Origin: Planctomycetota bacterium
Lineage (GTDB): Bacteria; Planctomycetota; Phycisphaerae; UBA1845
Direction: 5' to 3'
DNA length: 10,333 nucleotides
Assembly (NCBI GenBank): GCA_022567365.1
Contig: JADFHG010000085.1
Span: 1 to 10,333 of the forward strand
A program made the position numbers and the translations under genes. The notes beneath the pieces were generated by a model. That model had not been told where the DNA came from. It worked only from the letters and a program-made list of their open reading frames with translations, and searched no databases. Below, piece by piece: positions 6,509-10,333 of this stretch. The first letter of the stretch is position 1. Each line of letters starts with the position of its first letter.

Positions 6509-7246
6509 ATGAAGCTCGACCTTATCGCGGACCGTCTCGTTGGGAATCTCGCGGCGCTTCGGTTCGCCAAGCCCGTCACGCACGTCTACAATCCACTCGA
6601 ATATGCGCGCAAACCGTTTCGACAATACGTGCGCAAGTACGGGCGCGGGATCAAAGAGGTCGTGCTCGTGGGCATGAACCCCGGACCGTGGGGAATGGCC
6701 CAGACCGGCGTGCCGTTCGGCGCGGTGGGCATGGTGCGAGACTGGCTAGGGATTACCGCGGACGTCGGCGGTCCGTCTGCCGAGCATCCCAAAAGACCCG
6801 TGTCGGGATTCGCGTGCCCCCGTGAAGAGGTAAGCGGAACCCGCGTTTGGGGTTGGGCAAGGGACACGTTCACGACGCCGCGGCGGTTCTTCGAACGGTT
6901 CTTCATCGTCAACTATTGCCCACTGCTGTTTCTCGAAGCGACGGGTCGCAACAGGACGCCCGACAAACTACCGAAAACCGAGCGGGCGCCGCTTCAAGAA
7001 GCATGCGATCAAGCACTGCGCGAGACGATCGAAACGCTGCGGGCTAGACATGTGATCGCCTTCGGCGTCTTCGCGGAAACGCGAGTGAGGGCGGCGCTTG
7101 ACGGTATGGACCTTGCGATCGGCCGAATCCTCCACCCGAGCCCGGCGAACCCCGAGGCCAATCGCGGTTGGTCGGAGCGGGCCACGGCGCAGTTGCGTGC
7201 GCAGGGGATTGACGTTCCGACGATGTTGGGTTCCCCAAGACGTTGA
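6509..7246 (+). CDS. smug1: SMUG1-type uracil-DNA glycosylase
   Basis: This 245-residue protein has the family 3 (SMUG1) uracil-DNA glycosylase signatures. Motif 1 is GMNPGPWGMAQTGVPFG (55-71), almost identical to animal SMUG1, with N57 in the position that activates the catalytic water. N135 in FIVNYCPLLF corresponds to the uracil-recognition asparagine, and motif 2 is HPSPANPEANRGW (209-221) with catalytic H209. The enzyme excises uracil and oxidised pyrimidines such as 5-hydroxymethyluracil from DNA, starting base-excision repair. Length agrees with the family. SMUG1 is best known from animals and has a patchy bacterial distribution. ATG 6509 is chosen because homology begins close behind it. 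The gene stands alone, convergent with the topoisomerase gene (25-base gap). Assignment is confident; the biochemical spectrum is inferred. Confidence 0.94.
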   Translation: MKLDLIADRLVGNLAALRFAKPVTHVYNPLEYARKPFRQYVRKYGRGIKEVVLVGMNPGPWGMAQTGVPFGAVGMVRDWLGITADVGGPSAEHPKRPVSGFACPREEVSGTRVWGWARDTFTTPRRFFERFFIVNYCPLLFLEATGRNRTPDKLPKTERAPLQEACDQALRETIETLRARHVIAFGVFAETRVRAALDGMDLAIGRILHPSPANPEANRGWSERATAQLRAQGIDVPTMLGSPRR

Positions 7247-7271
7247 AGCCCGCCCTTCTTCAGAACCGGCC

Positions 7272-8438
7272 TCAATCCAACCACTGCTTTTTGTCCTTCA
7301 GCTTCATCGGCACGTATTCTTCCGTCAGGTAGGACAGGTCTTTGCTGATTAGGGCTTCGACTTCCATCTTGAAGCCGTTCGATATCATCTTCTTGATCTC
7401 CCTGGCCCATGCCCGCTTCTTCTTGAACCAGGGGTAGGCGAGGATTTGCTTGGAGCGTTTGATGTCGCTTGCGTCGAGGTCGAGCTTGACGTCGTCGGAT
7501 AGGCCGCAGCGGTCGTAGTCGAAGGCGGAGACGCCGATGAACTTCGCGTCGGGAACGGCCATTCGGCGCGACTCGTAGGCGAGGTTGATCGAACCGTGTT
7601 TGATGACGGAGTATATGTAATATCCCCACGGGTCGTTATCGAGCAGGACGAAGAGTGGCAGGTTCAGCTCCTCGTGCATCCGGCGGAGCAGGCGGCGCAT
7701 GCCGCGCGCGGGCTGGCCGCCGCCGTGCGAGAGGATGCACTGGTGCGTTTCCCAGAAGCGGTCCTCGTGGAACCGTCGCCATACGGTGTCTTTTTCGACG
7801 TGGAGGATGAACTTGGCGCTGCATTTCTTGAACTGGATGACGTCGGCTTCGACGATGCTCGGTACGGGGTAGCCCGCGCTGCCCATGGCCGCACAATCGA
7901 GCGTGTTGCCGTCGTCGACGAGCGTGATCGGTCCGACCAGGTTGCCGCGGTTGCTGGCGAAGACGTGGAGTTCCTCGCGCAGCGCGTTCACCGCGACCTC
8001 GAGGTCTTCGATGATCGGGTCGGACTCGCTCTGGTCGTCGAACGTTTTCTCGTTGGTGCCCTTGATCGTGTGTTTGCACATGTAGTAGATCTGGCGGATG
8101 CTGGCCGTCTTGCCCATCTCCGCGAGTTCCTTGCACTTCGACGCCACGAGCAGGGTCTGCATGAACCGCTTGGCTTGGCCGAAATTGAAGAAGCTTCGCG
8201 ACTGCTTGCCCCCACCCATCTCGACGTACCGTGTTTTTTCATTGTATCTGACGTTGGAGAGCGCGCGGGTCGGGATGGCGACGGTCGGGTCTTCATCGCG
8301 CAAGGCCATTTCGACAACGGAGCGGGCGAGCTGCTCGAGCTTCGGCCCGGCGGCGCCGTTTTTCTTGGCGCGGGAGGTGCGTTTCGCCTTGGCCGAAGGC
8401 TGCGTTGTCTTTGTGGTTCGTTTGGTTTTCTTGGGCAT
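7272..8438 (-). CDS. top6A: DNA topoisomerase VI subunit A (Spo11/Top6A family)
   Basis: This 388-residue protein has the 5Y-CAP motif SIRQIYYM (113-120), with Y119 the likely DNA-attacking tyrosine, and a Toprim domain with E215 (HVEKD) and the D267-N268-D269 triad in LLDNDPWGYYIY that binds magnesium. SYLTEEYVPMKL and the following residues fit the usual C-terminal end. With the GHKL subunit B it would relax supercoils by transient double-strand breaks. Top6B is normally next to Top6A, but none is in the window: upstream is repeat DNA and a transposase, downstream a convergent gene. The first 30 residues are a Lys/Thr/Arg-rich tail not usual in archaeal Top6A, perhaps DNA-binding. The ATG at 8438 has only a weak GAG upstream. 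Without B, function as a stand-alone Spo11-like nuclease is conceivable but unproven. Confidence 0.93.
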   Translation of the reverse strand: MPKKTKRTTKTTQPSAKAKRTSRAKKNGAAGPKLEQLARSVVEMALRDEDPTVAIPTRALSNVRYNEKTRYVEMGGGKQSRSFFNFGQAKRFMQTLLVASKCKELAEMGKTASIRQIYYMCKHTIKGTNEKTFDDQSESDPIIEDLEVAVNALREELHVFASNRGNLVGPITLVDDGNTLDCAAMGSAGYPVPSIVEADVIQFKKCSAKFILHVEKDTVWRRFHEDRFWETHQCILSHGGGQPARGMRRLLRRMHEELNLPLFVLLDNDPWGYYIYSVIKHGSINLAYESRRMAVPDAKFIGVSAFDYDRCGLSDDVKLDLDASDIKRSKQILAYPWFKKKRAWAREIKKMISNGFKMEVEALISKDLSYLTEEYVPMKLKDKKQWLD

Positions 8439-8500
8439 TGTCTAAGTCTCGTTGAGTCGTTACCGCCGTGACTTTGGTTCAATTCACTTCGGCCGACGGT

Positions 8501-8621
8501 TCAATCCGCGGGGACCGACGCGCGTCCGATATTCCCGAGTCCCGTAGGGACGGCATCAACTAGCCCACGGCGTAAGCCGTGGGAACAATCGACCCGCACA
8601 GACCGCAAGTCCCGTAGGGAC
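8501..8621. repeat. REP-like hairpin array 1, flanking the RAYT gene 3' end
   Basis: Three hairpins occur in order: GTCCCGTAGGGAC (8539-8551), CCCACGGCGTAAGCCGTGGG (8564-8583) and GTCCCGTAGGGAC (8609-8621). A partial unit, GGGGACCGACGCGCGTCCGA (8510-8529), precedes them and matches the linker seen in array 2. The last hairpin is nine bases from the stop codon of the transposase gene. These are typical imperfect-palindrome REPs mobilised by RAYT transposases. Confidence 0.85.
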
Positions 8622-8630
8622 GACACCTCT

Positions 8631-9083
8631 TCAATCCCAAACATATCGCTCGTCGCAGTCAAGACCATGGCGGCGAAGAAACTCGACGAACTCATCTTCG
8701 AACCTCCGGCTCCGGTGGTGCTCCGCCTGATTATCGATATACCGTATGACGTCCGGCACCGCTGACGAGCTGACGCTAAATGCACCGTAGCCGCTCTGCC
8801 ACGCAAACTCACGATGCATCGGAAACGTCTCGTGGACCCATTTCGAGCTGTTGGTCTTTACAAGGCGCATCATGTTAGCCACCGAAACGGTCGGGGCGAT
8901 CTCGATGAGCAAATGCACATGGCCGGCCACCCCGCCAATGGCGAGTGGATGCGCTTCGCTTCGTTCCAAGATCCCCCGGATATATGAATAGAGACGCTCC
9001 CGTATGGTCTCATTGATGAACGCACGCCTTCCCTTTGTCGAAAAGATGCAATGGTAAACGAGCTTGGTGAATGTATGACCCAT
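8631..9083 (-). CDS. REP-associated tyrosine transposase (RAYT), IS200-like Y1 family
   Basis: This 150-residue protein has the HUH motif HVHLLIEI (H55, H57), which binds a divalent metal, and the single catalytic tyrosine Y115 in RYIDNQAEHH. WQSGYGAFSVS (95-105) is typical of RAYT/Y1_Tnp proteins. RAYTs nick and join single-stranded REP hairpin DNA and spread REPs without moving themselves as ordinary insertion sequences. The gene is complete from the ATG at 9083 to TGA, with no clear Shine-Dalgarno site. REP-like hairpins lie on both sides, as expected for a REP/RAYT locus. The C-terminal FLRRHGLDCDERYVWD has a near-copy in a fossil at 9320-9397. Function is intact as far as motifs show. 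Confidence 0.92.
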   Translation of the reverse strand: MGHTFTKLVYHCIFSTKGRRAFINETIRERLYSYIRGILERSEAHPLAIGGVAGHVHLLIEIAPTVSVANMMRLVKTNSSKWVHETFPMHREFAWQSGYGAFSVSSSAVPDVIRYIDNQAEHHRSRRFEDEFVEFLRRHGLDCDERYVWD

Positions 9084-9112
9084 TCGCGGTGTCTATTTAC
9101 ACTCCGCCGATC

Positions 9113-9219
9113 TGACGACGCGCCCGGGATCTGCCGCCCCCTACGGGGGCTTGATCTCTGCACAACGCTTCTTCTCACGGGCTTACGCCCGTGGCTATTT
9201 CCTTTCGCCCCTTCGGGGC
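9113..9219. repeat. Hairpin cluster upstream of the RAYT gene
   Basis: Three perfect short hairpins occur: GCCCCCTACGGGGGC (9136-9150), CACGGGCTTACGCCCGTG (9176-9193) and GCCCCTTCGGGGC (9207-9219). Their sequences differ from the GTCCCGTAGGGAC type but share the GC-stem, TA/TT-loop design. Bases 9113-9152 recur in diverged form at 10281-10321. Confidence 0.75.
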
Positions 9220-9226
9220 TTGCGAG

Positions 9227-9310
9227 TCCCGTAGGGACGGCACGGGGCTAGCCCACGGCGTAAGCCGTGGGGACCGATGCACGTCCGAAAATATCCAGTC
9301 CCGTAGGGAC
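9227..9310. repeat. REP-like hairpin array 2
   Basis: It has the same order as array 1: GTCCCGTAGGGAC (about 9227-9239), CCCACGGCGTAAGCCGTGGG (9252-9271) and GTCCCGTAGGGAC (about 9298-9310), with a GGGGACCGATGCACGTCCGA linker between the second and third that matches 8510-8529. It is followed by a RAYT 3'-end fossil exactly where array 1 is followed by the intact gene. Confidence 0.85.
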
Positions 9311-9319
9311 GAAAGTTCG

Positions 9320-9397
9320 TCATTCCCAAATGTAGCATTCATCGTACTCGATACCGTGGCGACGTAGGAATTCGATCAACTCCTCTCGTGTAACCAT
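9320..9397 (-). pseudogene. Fossil C-terminal tail of a second RAYT transposase (25 codons)
   Basis: Minus-strand reading gives a 25-codon frame from ATG 9397 to TGA 9320 that ends FLRRHGIEYDECYIWE, against FLRRHGLDCDERYVWD at the end of the intact RAYT. The match starts around codon 6, and an in-frame TAA lies just upstream, so the rest of the gene is gone. The DNA after the stop also parallels the intact locus, including the same spacing to a GTCCCGTAGGGAC hairpin. I infer a duplicated RAYT-REP unit that lost most of its gene. A translated micropeptide is possible because the frame is clean, but there is no Shine-Dalgarno site. Confidence 0.75.
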
Positions 9398-9447
9398 CGT
9401 TTATGCGATGTCCAGCTTCCGGTCCACGCGAGCCCGAATTGCCGGAA

Positions 9448-9828
9448 TCACTCGCAGGAGTTCCGGGCATCCGTCAGCAACCACGATCCGTCCGGTTGTG
9501 CCCGAACCGACATTCCATGTCCGCGTGCGATGGCCTCGAACTTCAGCGAGAGTCGGGTTGGAGGGTTCGCGATAATCAGGCACTGATCGCTACCATTGGT
9601 TTCTGCGCCAATGAGGGACTCGAAGATTGAAAGGAGCTCGTCGAGGAATGACGGGGCAACTCCCTCAACGCCTTCGAAATCGACGATTACCGGGGTTGTG
9701 CGCGTAGCGTTTTCGTCTGTCGTCGTACCCGCCATCACCGTTCGGAGCGCGTCTTCAAGGCGGCGCGCGGACTCCCGGCTGACCAGAACTCTGTCCTTTA
9801 GAACATCATGAACTCGAAGCGTGCACAT
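9448..9828 (-). CDS. STAS-like protein (DUF4325 type)
   Basis: This 126-residue soluble protein has a central core VDFEGVEGVAPSFLDELL (49-66), the hallmark of the STAS-like DUF4325 fold, followed by a predicted helix and a strand CLIIANPP (83-90). STAS-type domains typically bind kinase-like ATPases or anti-sigma factors. It starts two bases after the stop of the GHKL ATPase gene, so the pair is one transcription unit and the two products probably interact. There is no Shine-Dalgarno site, which fits translational coupling. The target process is unknown; a partner-switch regulator is a reasonable inference. Confidence 0.75.
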   Translation of the reverse strand: MCTLRVHDVLKDRVLVSRESARRLEDALRTVMAGTTTDENATRTTPVIVDFEGVEGVAPSFLDELLSIFESLIGAETNGSDQCLIIANPPTRLSLKFEAIARGHGMSVRAQPDGSWLLTDARNSCE

Positions 9829-9830
9829 GG

Positions 9831-10208
9831 TTACGTGGGAATGGAGAGAAACGCCAGCATGCCCGGAAACAATCGGGTGCGTCTTGCAGAACTCTCCAGA
9901 TCCTCTGTGATCTCCAACGACCCTATTCCCGAGTGGAGCAACAGCGATCCGCCGGGCCGGCGAACGTCCTCGCTGACGCCGTACAATCCGATTCCACGGT
10001 GCGGGTCACCTGTGCCGCTGACTCTCTCGCGCACGGCAAGTTCGAGAGCATCCCAATCGTAGCTCACGCGCGACTTGAGTGCTTCGTTTCTGCACAAGCT
10101 TTCGAAAACCCCTATTCCGCCATCCGCCACAGTACAGATGAACCGCGAGCCCTTTTCAGAGTCGCGGAACTGGACGCAGCCCGCTTTCCGGCCTAGCTTC
10201 CGGATCAC
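9831..10208 (-). pseudogene. GHKL (histidine-kinase-like) ATPase, apparently 5'-truncated
   Basis: The 125 residues from the GTG at 10208 contain a G1 box VADGGIGVFESL (27-38, with D29, G31 and G33) and a G2-like segment GDPHRGIGLYGV (67-78), both typical of GHKL ATPases. The N box with its magnesium-binding asparagine, expected some 30-40 residues before the G1 box, is missing, so ATP binding as in a complete domain is doubtful. Upstream the frame stays open only to a TAG at 10251-10253, next to a REP-like hairpin, which suggests that the front half was lost when repeat DNA replaced it. The STAS-like gene follows two bases downstream. A genuinely short GHKL protein starting at 10208 cannot be excluded, so the pseudogene label is tentative. 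Confidence 0.55.
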
Positions 10209-10253
10209 GCTCCACCAGAATACCTGCGTAAAGGGCCTTCTGTCAACGGGCTA

Positions 10254-10321
10254 CGGGGCGTCGCCCCGAGTGCCGGTGTCTCACGACGCCCCCGGCATCT
10301 GCCGCCCCCTGCCGCGGGCTT
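10254..10321. repeat. REP-like hairpin and diverged repeat at the window end
   Basis: CGGGGCG (10254-10260) and CGCCCCG (10262-10268) form a tight palindrome. Bases 10281-10321 then repeat, with changes, the segment 9113-9152: ACGACGC, a CCCGG-type core and ATCTGCCGCCCCCT are shared. Another REP array or RAYT unit may continue past the right edge. Confidence 0.55.
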
Positions 10322-10333
10322 CGTACGTACACG

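Noticed and set aside
7596..8471. Long plus-strand open frame (291 codons) opposite the topoisomerase gene
   Set aside because: It is exactly antisense to a gene with clear catalytic motifs, and its Val/Asp/Glu/Ala-rich composition is that of a mirror frame in GC-rich DNA.
8501..9310. CRISPR array from repeated GTCCCGTAGGGAC and CCCACGG... units
   Set aside because: The repeats are short palindromes of several types with irregular spacing and related linkers, and no cas genes are present; they fit REPs beside a RAYT.

Overview
This GC-rich bacterial window looks chromosomal. The host is most likely a planctomycete or a relative. That is an inference from three things: a bacterial topoisomerase VI A subunit, a SMUG1-type uracil-DNA glycosylase, and many hairpin-type (REP-like) intergenic repeats next to a REP-associated transposase. 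Most genes lack clear Shine-Dalgarno sites. No rRNA, tRNA or CRISPR array was seen.

Layout. Bases 2-1144 (+) hold the 3' part of a thiolase of the beta-ketoadipyl-CoA/acetyl-CoA acyltransferase type, cut by the window edge. Convergent to it, 1180-3191 (-) is a two-gene unit encoding an SMC/ABC-like ATPase followed by an HNH nuclease, whose stop and start codons share a base. This is the architecture of the Septu anti-phage system (ptuA-ptuB). A 326-bp gene-free stretch with small inverted repeats lies upstream. Next is an AmmeMemoRadiSam-type radical SAM enzyme (3518-4636, -), possibly preceded by a short ORF of unknown nature (4670-4891, -).

Bases 4940-6360 are rich in repeats. A MITE-like inverted-repeat element (4943-5070) abuts one arm of a long inverted repeat (about 5077-5168). 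Its partner arm (6152-6304) begins at the stop codon of a His-rich multi-pass membrane protein gene (5174-6154, +), so this one gene is bracketed by arms matching at 55 of 56 core positions. The right arm carries an extra palindrome of about 58 bp that is absent from the left arm. A third, degraded copy of the repeat lies at 6312-6351.

The right half has the SMUG1-type glycosylase (6509-7246, +) convergent with a topoisomerase VI A/Spo11-like gene (7272-8438, -); no top6B is visible. Then comes a REP/RAYT locus: a REP array (8501-8621), an IS200-like REP-associated tyrosine transposase (8631-9083, -), more hairpins (9113-9219), a second REP array (9227-9310) and a 25-codon fossil of a second transposase C terminus (9320-9397, -). 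The last genes (9448-10208, -) are a STAS-like DUF4325 protein and an apparently 5'-truncated GHKL ATPase. The frame of the ATPase is closed by a stop codon next to another REP-like hairpin at the window end.

The window therefore mixes a defence system, DNA-repair and topology genes, and several layers of repeat-driven remodelling. The best candidates for something undescribed are the inverted-repeat-bracketed membrane gene and the duplicated, decaying REP/RAYT unit.
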